From Pseudevernia furfuracea (lineage: Eukaryota; Ascomycota; Lecanoromycetes; Lecanorales; Parmeliaceae): DNA of 64,000 nt. The stretch spans positions 124,001 through 188,000 of the forward strand of contig JAIUPT010000035.1 of NCBI GenBank assembly GCA_022315425.1, in the 5' to 3' direction. Shown here in pieces: positions 43,632 through 55,455 of the stretch (position 1 is the stretch's first letter; each line of letters starts with the position of its first letter). Under the pieces are notes generated by a model. The model saw only the letters and a program-made list of their open reading frames with translations. It was not told the origin of the DNA and ran no database searches. The position numbers and the translations under genes are program-made.

Positions 43632-46600
43632 AAGGGGGGGGGGGTGAAGATGGCGATGGGGTGGTGGGGTCGTCTGTATGATGAAGGTTGATTGATACCT
43701 CTGGATTACTAACGGGTCACGACAAATTATATAATGATAATACGATTCGGGATATTGTTGTATATTAGCAATGGTGTTTTCTACCACGAGGGTTAGAGTT
43801 GTCCCTCTGCTCTCTCTCTTGCTCGCCACATATTACAGTAGGTAGGTATACACCATTCAATCAACATGATAACGACACTGTACTGAGTGTTTTTCCAAAT
43901 CAGAAAAAAAAACTCCAACAGTTTTTTTGCCCCCACACGAGCAAGGCACAGGTCTGACGCGCGAGAAAAACCTACCTTATCTCCGAAAGCCACAACCCCC
44001 CCGGACCGGAGCTGAGCTGAGACCCTGAGGTTGTGGACCCCCGAACCCGAAAACCGATTAAAAATTGATTTTCAACCCGCGTCCACTCCGCCCCCCAGGG
44101 ATGGGACGCCTGAGAAAAGGCTGAAACGTGTCAAAAAGTCAACCGTGCGCGAACGCATCCGTCGCCATGAAAATACGGAGTAATAATAATAGCGGAGAAT
44201 TCCGGAGTATTAATTTGCGTAAGTATGTGATTTGCAAATTATGCACGCGGGTTCAAAGGGGGTAAGACATATGTATGCTCGTGTCTGTTCGGTTCGTGTC
44301 TGGTTCTTTTTGTTCTAAGGAATACGTCAGGCAAAGAGGAGGGAGGAGGGAAAGATAACCCCCCCCCCAATCATTAGAAATACCATTCCAAGAGAAACGT
44401 AGAGTAGGGAGCGCAGCAGCGAGTCGCGTCGCGTTGATTGTTGTCGTTGTTGTTGTTGGAAGGAGTTTCATTGCGCCGGGTCCCTTGCAGTTTGCATTTG
44501 CAGATCTGCATTGTGCAGCTGTGCAGCTGTGCAGCCAAAAAAAAGCCTGCGTTTGTTATTTGTTATTTTGGGGGATGTATCCTGCGAGCCTGCCAAGCGC
44601 TTACCTACCCCCCTTGTTTATAGCTGATCATCATGTTTGGAGTAGATGTAATTTTATATTATCGCTTGTCCTCTCTCACAGACAGGGAAGAGATTTTAGG
44701 TATGTGGGTATGTACGAGCGGCGAGGCGGGTATGTAATTGGGAAAAATTTACATTTCCCTAGCTGGGTACATATGTACATAGCCACAGCGCGGGTTGATG
44801 ATGCGCACCCTGTAATAATGTCGCGTGTGGTGGGAGAAATACGACGGTCTCGCTGTAAGTTGTCGGAGGTGCCGAGATCAAGGGACCAAGGTAAGGCAGT
44901 TGTTGTTGCCTCAGGCATCTACTGAGATAAAAGTTCGTGTCAGGTTGGTGATGAGCATAATGTAATGTAATGTAATGTCGCATGTGGTAGGAGAATATCG
45001 CTGTAAGTCAAGTAGGAGGGGCCTGGAGAGAAGAGAATGAAAATAAGGTAATTTTACTAGTATTATGCTTTATGCTTTACCTTGCTTGTCACTTGTGTAG
45101 CGAGGAATAATTTGTCAGCAAAAAAGTCTGAGAAGGAATTTTGCTTGTCCTTCATGACTTTTCCATCGCTCAGGTTCTTTCGATCTAGGAGAAACTTTTA
45201 CACAAACGCTTGGAGTGGTTTCGTACCTCACTCATCTTTCAAACCACGAGATACATACGTAGCACAAATCTCAGCCGGGTTCGAGGACCTAGCCCGCGGA
45301 TAGCGACTTCAAGGGACTAGGATGTACATGCGAGGGCACTTGACCTCTCGACCTCTCCACTAATGTTCGATTCGTGAGTCTTGCTTTGCTTTGTGACTGG
45401 TCTTCTGCGGCCGCGCCTTTCCTGCCTCGGACCCCGCTCGGTATGCGCACGCAGTAAAAACAGCGCATAGCTATACAGAAATCACTTGCTATCACTTCGC
45501 CATGTGGAGAACATTGGCCGCAGGACAGGCTTTTCATTGCGTTTGAACCCCAAATTAGAGTCCAAGACGACTCAGTCCATGCTCCGACGTGCAATCAGGG
45601 TTCCCCCCCTTGTCCTTGTCCTTGTCCTTGTCATCTGGCCTCTTTCCCTCCTCATTCTTCATGTGCTGCTCCAGCACCTCTCCTTCCTTCCTCTCGACCC
45701 ACCAATCTTCCACCGGGACGAATTTTGTTCTTGTGTTCGTTCGTGACGCTCGTGAGATGCGCTTCTAGGGAACTGGTCAGCATGGGCCTTTGTGGCAAAG
45801 GGCTGCGGAAGTTCTCGTTTGGACGGATGAGGGTGTGTGCTGACCGCTTGCAAGGCGGATAGCCCGCTTTTTGTCTGATCCGCGCTGTCTGCCATTTCGG
45901 CCGTCCTTCATGGGAATCTTCTACCTCTGTCTTCTGATGCCATTTTGATACGAAGTTCCACATGTTTAGGATGGGCAACGGTGGGTGGATGGTGCGTAGT
46001 TTGGTGAGTGAAACGTCACTTGTGATCAAAACATCAAACACCAGAAGATTTCCTCACCGCGCGCTAGTGAGGAACGCGGAACGCCCGAGCGGCCGCTGCT
46101 GTGAGTCGAATTTGGGGACGATGCCCTAGGTTTGGCGTGTTTTCCCGGGTCTGAGAGCTTGAGTTTACGGATATGAAAGGGCCCATGATTGAAAGGCCCA
46201 GGTTTACGCGGCTCCAAGGCCGGCTACGCTATGGCATGCCTTGATCTGGCCCTTTAGCACGTCCTCGGATTTTGCAAACAAAGCGTCGATAGCTTCGTGG
46301 AGTCAGGCACGAGCTATTCCTGGTACTTCAATGTCAAAGCAAGCACCTCGTCCAATACTGCCGTTTGATACCGTAAAGTATTTCACTAATGCCCGAATAC
46401 CGCCTGCGGCCGCATCTCTCGGCCAAGCCACACCCATGCAGCGCCGGAAAGGCATATTTTACACGTGAGCTAAAGTTCGAAAACTTACTTAGCCATAGAA
46501 GCGATCTAGCCCTCACGCACAAGCAAATGTACCGACCGAATTGAACGCCCGTCCAGAATGCCTTGCATAGTATATACACACCATCCGATCATCGGCCATA

Positions 46601-46726
46601 GACAATAATTCCTTTTTTCCACGGCGCTCTGCCATCCAAAGTATCCACAAGACTTTCGTATACCCATTCTCTGAACCTCTTTTCAAAACGCCTCAACCAC
46701 GCACTCCCAGCGAACACCATCACCAG
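43632..46726. other. Gene-poor region with short repeats
   Basis: No gene supported on either strand. I see (GTT)n near 44440-44460, GTGCAGCT repeats at 44511-44533, CTTGTC repeats near 45607-45634 and an imperfect direct repeat at about 44786-44862 and 44940-45010. Open frames such as 44434-44925 (+) and 45652-46041 (-) carry no domain and have no plausible splice partners. Confidence 0.45.
44786..45010 (+). repeat. Imperfect direct repeat, about 70-bp unit
   Basis: Two diverged copies (about 44786-44862 and 44940-45010) share a GGTTG(A/G)TGATG start, a TAATGTCGC(A/G)TGTGGT core and a CGCTGTAAGT end. The second copy also has TAATG expanded three- or fourfold. The origin is unknown. Confidence 0.55.
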
Positions 46727-47330
46727 CAGCTATCTCTGCGTGCGCCGTGCGCTACTCAATCGACCTCGCCAGCCCATCCAGCTGGGCCCCCCACAGTAAT
46801 CACCACCCCACCATCCCATGCCCATAAAAAAAAACAATTCCACTAAGGACAACAACAACACCAACAGAAATAAACCCCACACCTGCCAATACACCCAAAT
46901 GCCGCAAACGCAGCAGCGCCCTCCTATACTAACCCACTGGATCGCCACCACGTGATCTGGTTCCCCCAGTCCCACTCCCACTCCCTCTCCCAGCCCATGG
47001 AGAAAACGGCGTCGCCATGCGAGCTGCAGTCCTTCGCGGATTAGTGCGCGACACTGGGGATCCGTCGCGGGTTCTGCGAGAGGTGTGGGGTGTCGCTGAC
47101 GTTTCGGAGCGAGAGGAGGGCGGAGGAGCTGGAGCGTGAATGGGGATGTGATGGCGGGGGAGGTGGGGAGGGCGTTGGGGAGGGGCGGCGGGGGGCGGGG
47201 GGTATTGTTGGTGGGGGAGTGTTGAGAAGGAGGTTATGGATTTGGGGGAGGGTTGTGTTGATGTTTACGAGGATGTGGGTCATTGGCTGGGATTGGAAAG
47301 TCTCTTGGTTAGGGGATTTGTTTACAGGAC
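46727..47330 (+). pseudogene. GFA-family (CENP-V/GFA domain) pseudogene
   Basis: Remains of a zinc-binding GFA-domain protein, the family of glutathione-dependent formaldehyde-activating enzyme. Pieces in order: ACAVRYSIDLASPSSW near 46738-46786, CRKRSSA near 46902, then APSYTNPLDRHHVIWFPQ near 46920-46975, ELQSFAD, an in-frame TAG at about 47042-47044, and RRGFCERCGVSLTFRSERRA with EELERE at 47062-47135. A frame change is needed between the CRK and APSYTN pieces, and a Gly-rich stretch has expanded after 47150. Later residues (VDVYEDVGHWLGLESL) fit the usual end. The stop and the frame change make it broken, unless it is rescued by unseen introns. Confidence 0.6.
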
Positions 47331-49604
47331 ATCACCCATTATGCGTCTTTCTGTGTACGGACAAGACCGTCGAAACCAAACATCGCTAAACAACCGGAAT
47401 AGAGATAACGGGAACGATTGCATTGCTGTTAGCCCTTTTTTGCATGATTCCGCCTGATGCCCAAAGAGCAATTTTCCTAGGCTCCAGCTATATAGAGGTA
47501 CCTGATTAAAAAAAATCCTCCACTCAATTGCTGGACCCTCCTTCCACAACGGCGTAAGCAGTGGGTGACAAGCGCTTAATCTCTGCCTTTCCCAACACGA
47601 TTCAGAGAGCAAGGGGGAACCGGGCTTTCTGAAAGGGTTCCTCGTCCACGCAGTCACGGTCTCCAGTAAATCCGTATAGGGAGAGAATAGACTGATGAAA
47701 CTCACTTCACGAGCAATTCATCAAGGGCTCTCTCTCTCTCTCATAAAGGGTCTCCATCACCAAGACTTTCGGCGATCGGCTCGCTGGACCTTTGGTGGCA
47801 TAGGGGCGAAATTGCTTCGATACAAAGGCACTCGAAGCAAATGTCGATTGCTGGACGAATGAGGCGTGAGTCTGGCCGTCCGGTCTCGCCGCTGTGGCGC
47901 TCCATGGGTGCGAGCGAATACGCTCCATGGAGATGTTGTGTCCGCTGAAAAGTTTCTTTTTGCAGGCTTAACCTACAACGCGATATTTCAATCCATTCTA
48001 TCGCATGGGACTTGGCAAGGCCACACCGTCACGACGATATCGACTGCCTATCATCATCTTCTTAACGGGCCTTCACAGAAATCAGGCAGTACGGTTGCTT
48101 CGCACCGTTTCCCGGTTGTGAGTGACTACATGGCCACGCAGCAAAAAGCCGGAATTCCCTCAATGTCCAAAGGTCCGCCAAGATGCCGCGCAGACGAATG
48201 GACCCAGTGTGGAAAGTGTCCGATGCAGACCCACTTCTCGGAGTCCTCTCAACGGACAAAAAGAAAGACAGCGCTTCCGCACGTAAGCTCAGAGGTGTGA
48301 GTGGCATGGCGACAGCGAAAGCGGATGAATTCGCTCGGGAGCGCTGAAAGTTCGCAGAAGGATGCGGAAGGACCGCTGGGGGAGCCGTTGCCACTTGGGA
48401 GCCTCGGACCAAATCAGGCTGTGGGATGCCGTTAGCGGAGAGGGTTCCTTTCAGCAGCAGATTCCGACAGCGACACTGTAGGCGTCGTCTGCTTTCGTTG
48501 CAATTGAGTAACGCGCATTAATCGCCTCGTTGTCACGGAGGCAGCTGGAGGCTCCTGTTCGCTTGCACCGACCTGGTGCTTCAGAATGCCATACCGTGGG
48601 CGCACAAAGGCGATGATGCAACGGACGCATTTCAACCAATCCACCGGAGAATAGATCATGCAAATCACCTGCTCTCTTTTTTTGCTCCGAAAGACTCCGA
48701 AGGACCATGTGGTCGACCTATTGACATCTTGAGACCATTGCTCTTTCCACCAATGGCTCGGGATGAAGATGATACAAGATAACTTGCTTTTTGGCGGTCC
48801 GGGGTGCCATGTGCTCCAATCTCCATGCCTAGGATATATTGATTATATACCCGAAGGCGGGAGCGTCGGAAACGCCGAACTGCAGAAAGTGGAAAGTGGT
48901 AGTACAGTAAAAGTGGCTTCGGACTTCGGAGGCCCTTCCAGAATCCAGAATCCAGATTAATAAGTAATCATACTTAATGCTGGCGCGCGGGGCTGTTAAA
49001 TATGTTTCAGGCTTTGCCCCCACCAATTATGTTGTTACGAGTACCGTAGGAGTCCGATGACCGGGGGTCCCTTATTACTCTAGGCTCTTGTGCCCCTCGG
49101 TCTGAACGCCAACCTCGGCTGACTTCGCTCGCTCCGGGGAGGAAAGCCGCCCACTCAAGCCGATTACCCCTCTCTTCTAGAGTACATACCTACCTAGTTC
49201 AGCTAGAGACGATGAGGCTTCCTGGCTTTCAAGTGCCTCGGGAGTGAGATAGCATTTATTTGTAGCTGAGAGAGACTCCGTGTTTTATCGTATCGCGGAC
49301 CTCGTATCATCGTTTTTGCCTAGTTTCTCTCGTGTACTGCGATTTTTACCACCTCTGATACGTTTTGGGATTACATCACCGTCACCATCTGTTATTGTGT
49401 CCGGTTTTCAGCCGGAAATTATATGTAGCAAGCAATTTCCTAAAGCTCTAAGGCTCCTAGCTGGCCTTGTTCAGCCTGAGTCTGCCTGCCGCCGTCAAAG
49501 ATCGGCTGCTGCGAGACACTTCACTGCAACTTTCTCCATACACTACACTCATTGCTACCTAGAAAACGTCACTGTCCTTGACCTTCCCCCGATCTACGTC
49601 CAAT
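47331..49604. other. Gene-poor region, then P450 promoter
   Basis: No gene recognised; open frames at 47322-48412 on both strands have no domain. A (CT)n tract lies near 47730-47742. The last few hundred bases should include the promoter and a long leader of the P450 gene at 49605. Confidence 0.4.
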
Positions 49605-51254
49605 ATGGCTTCATTCGAGCTTCCCAGCCTGACTCAGGTCTTGCTCGGCTCATCTGTCATTTACGCCCTCTACTACATCTACTGGGAGCTCACCATCGGC
49701 GTGTCTCGCCGTGCCCTGATCAAGGAGCATGGCTGCAAGCCCATAAAGCACTCCCCCGAGCTCAACTCATTTCCCGAAAACATAATCGGCATCAAGATGC
49801 TTACGGAGAATATCAAAGCAGTCAAGGAGCATCGACTGATGGCTCATAACAGAGCTCGATTCTTGAGGAATGGAAACAACACGCGAATGAGGTTCATTTT
49901 CACTGACCTCATCCAAACCGTAGAACCCGAGAACATCAAGACAATGCTAGCCCTAGATTTCAAAAAATGGGGCCTCGGAGACCGCAGAAAAGACGCTTTT
50001 GTCCCTCTCCTTGGCCACGGAATCTTCACCACGGATGGAGCTGCATGGCAGAACTCGCGTGAACTGCTGCGACCAAATTTCGTCCGTAGCCAAGTCGGCG
50101 ACCTCGCCACGTTCGAAATTCATGTCGCTCAGCTCATCGAAGCCATCCCCAAAGATGGCTCGACCGTTAACCTGCAGGAGCTGTTTTTCATGTTGACAAT
50201 GGACTCAGCTACGGAATTCTTGTTCGGCGAGTCAACGAACTGTCTGGCTCCGGAATCGAATCAAGATAACACTGAATTTGCAGAAGCTTTTAACAGGAGC
50301 CAGGAGGCCATCGCTGAAAGTTTCCGAACGGGTAAGATTGGAAGATGGCTTCGTGGGTCGATGACGAAGAACGATAGAGACTTTTGCAAATACTTTGTCG
50401 ACAAGTTCGTCAGGAAAGGATTAGAGCACAGGAAAACGCTCGATCTAGAGAAGACGGACGCAAAAGTCGACGACCGGTATGTGTTCTTACACGAGCTAGT
50501 AAAGAGGACGACGGATCCGGTGCAGCTCAGAGCCGAGCTGATGAACGTCCTGCTCGCTGGACGAGACACGACTGCTAGTCTGCTGAGTGATACGTGGTTC
50601 GTACTTGCCCGGAGGCCGGACATCTGGGCGAAGCTACGTGAGGAGGTGGATGCGCTTGGAGGAGAAAAGCCGACGTTCCAGCAAATCAAGGACATGAAGT
50701 ATTTGAAATGGGTTCTCAACGAATGTACGCATCGACTTCCTAATTTGAATATTCGATCTGACTAAACGATGTCGCAGCGCTACGCCTCTACCCAGTAGTC
50801 GCCGGCAACACCCGCTGCGCCGAAGTCGACACCATCCTCCCCCGCGGCGGCGGCGAGGACGGCAAATCCCCCCTCTTTATTCCCAAAGGTCAAGCAGTGC
50901 AATGGTCGCTCTATACCATGCACCGCCGAAAAGACTTCTATGGCGAAGATGCCGAAGAATTCAAGCCCGAGAGATGGGAGACTTTGAGACCGGGGTGGGA
51001 GTATTTACCATTCAATGGTGGCCCGAGAATCTGCATTGGCCGTATGCACAACGCTCCCCACTAAAAGCTTGAGAAAAGGAGATGCTGACCTCAAAATAGA
51101 ACAATTCGCACTTACGGAAGCCAGCTATACGACGATCCGACTGATGCAGAAGTTCAAGAGTATTGAGAGTAGAGACGATAGGCCGTGGATGGAGTGGTTG
51201 ACGTTGACTGTTGCGATCGATCAGGGTACGATTGTTGGATTGACGCCGGCGTAA
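49605..51254 (+). CDS. Cytochrome P450, CYP52-like alkane/fatty-acid hydroxylase, 3 exons
   Basis: Microsomal heme monooxygenase; CYP52-like enzymes add a hydroxyl to the end of alkanes and fatty acids. Exons 49605-50724, 50778-51041 and 51100-51254 (introns 53 and 58 nt) add to 512 residues. The N-terminus has one membrane anchor (VLLGSSVIYALYYIYW). The I-helix oxygen motif is AGRDTTA (318-324), ExxR is E373-R376 in NESLRLYP, and the heme loop is FNGGPRICIGQQFALTE with the axial thiolate C459. WGLGDRRKDAFVPLLGHGIF and GAAWQNSRELLRPNF are typical of the CYP52/CYP539 clan. Start choice: a longer frame begins upstream at 49280 in another frame but has no P450 content. Confidence 0.88.
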
Positions 51255-52004
51255 AGTGTGAGCGGGAAAACATCGGGGGTGCTTATTGGAACGAACGACA
51301 CTTTTGGCAGCTTACTGAGGCAGTAATTATCTTGGTACATTGTACGTAGGAGATGGAATTGAGAATTGTCTTGATACAAAGCTGTCCGCACAGCAACGCG
51401 TTCCGAGAGACTTTGCGCGTGGGGTTTCACCACAAAAATAGAACACATAGAAACGATCAACCGCCCCACCCTCCTCATCCACACATGTCCGATTCCTCCA
51501 TATGTCAACATATACACGAGCGTGGGTGGAAGCTTAGCGTCTACAATGACAGTCCGGACGGGCAGCCAGGCCATGCTCCCCCTCACCAACTGAAACCCTA
51601 CAACAGGCAGATAAACAGACAGACAGACCAACAGCAAGAGAGCCAAGATCCATCTTATAGTTATGCAAAGAGATCCCCAACCACGACGCAGCACAAGTAA
51701 TCAACCTCAACAACTGAAACACATGGGTATCGAGGCGTGCACCATCATCCCCCGCAAAGAAAGAAAGGAGGAGCTCCGTTCCGGTACAGGAAGCGTGTAA
51801 ATCGCTTCCAGAATCGGAGCGAAAAGTTGCGAGACCGCGACCGGAAACAGCCCGGATGAGACCTATGACCCACACTCACCGTACAGAGTGTGGCGAAATT
51901 ATGTAGTAGCTGCGGGAGTACGTTGTTCTGATGGAGTAGGTATTGTTTGTCTGATGCAAGTGGGGGAAGTAGGAGAAGAAACGGTTTATATGTATAAGTC
52001 GATG

Positions 52005-52047
<43 letters not shown>

Positions 52048-53539
52048 ATTTACGATCCTCGTTCCGCACTAGTAACGTGAACCCTGTGTGTGTGGATTCG
52101 GGCTTGGGGGAGAGGCAGCAATAATGTGAATGGATTCCATCAAATTCAGACAGTCGTGACTGACGACAACCAACCACTTCACTGCCGAGGACTTTTACTG
52201 TGCTAGATCGACTATGACACCTTGTGGCATAGAGGAAAGAGCATAATACCCCTTGAGGTACGTGCACAATTCCATTGTGATATTGATAATCGTCTTCGGC
52301 AAAGTCGTCAACATTTCGTCTCCGACGCGATTTTGTTCTGATATGATGAAACTTTAAATTTCCTTCTTTCGTACGTGATTTATTCACCTTGGGCAAAAAG
52401 TCGCCAACCTCTTCATTGCAGACAAAATCTTTTCTGACACCTCGAAATCTTTTTAAAACATCACTCCTGACACATGATTCACATACTCCCATCACCGCAG
52501 CTTTAGCGTCGACGAATTTTCTATAAGGTCTCCCTTCTCTTCCACCTTTGGACCTCTCTCTCTCCTCACCCCTTCGACCACACACCATCCATCATTTGAT
52601 AGTATTCAACATGCTTATATACATATAACCTTGTAACATCCAGCAGTGCTCTATGGCCTGGCGAAGCTAAACTAGGACAACATGACACAGAACGCGAATG
52701 ACATACCCAACCTTGCAGTTGTCTGGCAGAACATTGATTCCGCTACGAGGACTCTCGCACATTGGCAGCGTCGGCAGGCAGAGAGTTCCAGAGACGAAAA
52801 GCTACTCACTCTAGCGGTATTCCGAACCAGACAGAGGGTGAAAAGAAGAAGAAAAGCGTGGAGGGCGTAATTAATGGTCACAAGACGAATTTGATCTCCA
52901 TCATACTTGCAATAATACCTGGACACCGGAACTCTTGCACACGTCTTCGCGCGCACACACACACACACACCTGCCAGATATATGGATCAACTAAGTCAAG
53001 GTGCACGAGGTCACCAAGACCTGCTTGGGGTTTTGAGGCCCTAGCATCACGGATGGACTGCTTCCGACTTGACTTGGCCTCATCGACTGGCGGTTCTCAC
53101 TCTTCGTCATCCTCTTACCGTACGCCGAGCCCCTTTTGCCGCCCATTGTTTCAGACTTTGCTATGCGGTAAATACATATAGGCACGCACTACGCGTACAG
53201 CCCCCTTGAAGGGATATACAGTATGGAATCCAACCAATTCACATCTTGTATACACATTGGTATATATTTAACCCGCTCCTTCCCTCCCCGCTCAAATCTA
53301 CGATTCTTCTTTCAAATCGAAAAGTCATGGCCTTGGACCCGCCCCTCAATAATGGCTGGACGAACATCAACATAGATGCGCTTATACTACGCATTAATCA
53401 ACACAAAAGGACCGCAAGGTTACGCCGTTGTCACAAGCAGCGTACCACTACTTTGCAAAGACGGTGTTCCCAAAAAAGGTCTGGATTCCTCGCGACCGAG
53501 GTGGAAAGCCAGAAAAGAATAGCAAGAGTAATGAAAAGC
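51255..53539. other. Intergenic with TTGA microsatellite
   Basis: The P450 3' UTR, then no gene I can support. (TTGA)n of about eleven units lies at 52003-52049, and (CA)n near 52952-52970. Open frames at 51221-52588 have no domain. Confidence 0.45.
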
Positions 53540-54230
53540 GTCTTACCTCTTAGTCGATTGATAGACTGTTCATTTCAGGCAATTGCGCAGCGCACCAGAG
53601 TCAATAATGGGATTCAGACAGAATGGAATTCAGACAGTAACGGATTCTATCCACAATCATGGCTCTATTCTAGCTGGATCTCATTCAGCTATACGAAAGA
53701 CTGCCGTAATCGAAGAGGTTCGCAATACATAGCATCGTCAGTCAGACAATCACTGGATCTCAATCAAAGCGAGTTCTCTCGTTCTTACGTATGCGCGAAG
53801 CGAACGAGGAGAATCCTATATTCAAGCCACATGATATCTACAACGTCAAGGTGAAGGCTAGAAGCGAGACCCTTGGATCCTTGACACCTATACAGGCTTT
53901 GATACGACAGCTTCATTCAAATGATAAAGGACCCCATTACACAACGGGTGGAGCATCTATTCGTCTCTAGAAAGTCGTCACAGCTGACCTTGCGACTCGA
54001 TTGGGAGGTACTCATTCTTTGATGCGACGTACAAAACCAACAAGTACAAGCTTCCATTTGCTTATCATCACCGGAGTCACCGCGCTCCACACGTCATTCT
54101 ATGTAGCCTTTTGCCTCATATATATATATATATATATATACCACTTTTCCTGGCACCTTAGCCGGCAAATCGAAAGATTGAAGCCAGTTGCAAACCGATG
54201 GACCCTGACGGTGGATCTGCACACGCTTGG
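53540..54230 (+). mobile_element. Broken MULE (Mutator-like) transposase fragment
   Basis: Pieces of a FAR1/Mutator-like transposase in shifting frames: DCSFQAIAQRT near 53567; VTDSIHNHGSILAGSHSAIR near 53640-53695 (the zinc-cluster HNH part); DIYNVKVKARSETLGSLTPI with QALIRQLHS near 53848-53920; DATYKTNKYKLPF near 54018-54060; and LLIITGVTALHTSFYVAFCL near 54060-54118, which is the start of the DDE domain. An (AT)n tract at 54119-54140 interrupts it, and HFSWHLSRQI follows. Frameshifts and stops make it inactive. Only the N-terminal part of the catalytic domain survives. Confidence 0.75.
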
Positions 54231-54283
54231 TGTCGGAACAATGCCAATGATACTAGGCCCAATTGGTACTAGCGTTTGCGAGT
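54231..54283 (+). repeat. Left copy of inverted repeat with 17-bp direct lead
   Basis: Starts with TGTCGGAACAATGCCAA, found again at 55395-55411 in the same orientation. The 43 bases from 54241 to 54283 recur as an exact or near-exact reverse complement at 55413-55455. A TGT start would fit a retrotransposon long terminal repeat, but the inverted arrangement does not. Confidence 0.75.
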
Positions 54284-54370
54284 AGGATGCATGACACCCC
54301 AATTGGCTCCCTGAACACATCAAAAGAAATGGACTGGACCATTCAAACTACTAGCTACCTCTAGAGAGAC

Positions 54371-55380
54371 GTGCACCGTCGAATTGCCCAGTGATCCAAC
54401 AGACTTTCGAGTTACCATTGTCGAACCATATTTGCAAGAACCAGGCACCCCAGCAGACACTTCAATTGAGTCTCACGAACCACATGGACCGCACGAACCA
54501 GTACCACAGGAACAAGACCAGGACATCCAGCCACCTAGTGACCATGACCAAGATACTCCACCCCGCCGCAACCCTCCTCGATACCGTCAACTTCCCACTC
54601 GTTTCCAAAACATGGCTGACATCACGATATACATGTCTAAGTCCATGCCGCCTCTACCGAATTTCCAAGCGTCTCGGCTAAAAGAACTAAATGGACTACT
54701 TGAGAAGGGAGTATTCGAGGTCATGAGCACCCAAGACGTCCCCTCAGGAGCACGAATATTTGGCAGCCGTTTTGTGGACCAAGTCAAGAACGAGGGTACC
54801 GAAAAAGCATTCGAGAAATCACGACTAGTATTACAAGCATTCAACGACTCAGGGAAGCAGAGGATACTCACCCAAGCCCCTACCATTCAACGGGCTAGCC
54901 AACGACTTATTATTGCATTGTCATTAGCTATCTCAGAGCTATCGTTATATTTGCGTGATATAACTCAGGCATACACGCAGTCTCGCTCCGAATTGACTAA
55001 GGATGTCTTTATTTTAGCCCCAGCTGAAATGGGACTACCAATGAGAACGGTCCTACTGAGTCATCCTCCCCCTCTACGGAATTGCAGAGTCTGATACCCA
55101 CTGGTTTCAGACATACCATAAGCACCATGTGAACAAGCTGAGAATGATCCCATCTACATTCGACACTTGCCTACTATTCAACAAGAACATGACAGCAATT
55201 ATTGGTTTGCAGACTGATGACTCTCTCGTTGCTGGTACCACCGAGTTTATGGACGTCGAATCACGAGAACTACATGCCGCAGGACTACTGGCCAAACCAT
55301 GGAGAGGACTACTGGCCAAACCATGGAGAGGACTACGGACAAGGCCTGTTTTAGTAGCATGCGAGTGGCCTCATTTTTAG
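54371..55380 (+). mobile_element. Ty1/copia retrotransposon fragment
   Basis: Part of a pol gene: a Pro-rich linker (54384 on, PPRRNPPRYRQLPTRFQNMA), then reverse transcriptase: KEAN-like segment replaced by LKELNGLLEKGVFEVMS, FEKSRLVLQAFNDSGKQRIL, TQAPTIQRASQRLIIALSLA, LYLRDITQAYTQSRSEL, then after a frame change at about 55075 YGIAESDTHWFQTYHKHH and STFDTCLLF. No integrase, gag or RNase H is left. The strong conservation suggests it is not very old. A 24-bp unit (GGACTACTGGCCAAACCATG...) is tandemly duplicated at 55282-55329. Frame breaks and missing parts make it inactive. Confidence 0.8.
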
Positions 55381-55394
55381 CCACATTTTTCCAG

Positions 55395-55455
55395 TGTCGG
55401 AACAATGCCAACACTCGCAAACGCTAGTACCAATTGGGCCTAGTATCATTGGCAT
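55395..55455 (+). repeat. Right copy of the inverted repeat
   Basis: 55395-55411 is a direct copy of TGTCGGAACAATGCCAA; 55413-55455 is the reverse complement of 54241-54283. The segment is itself bordered by ATGCCAA and its inverse TTGGCAT. Confidence 0.75.

Noticed and set aside
45250..45300. Possible tRNA B-box (GGTTCGAGGAC)
   Set aside because: I find no A-box or pairing acceptor stem at the right distance.
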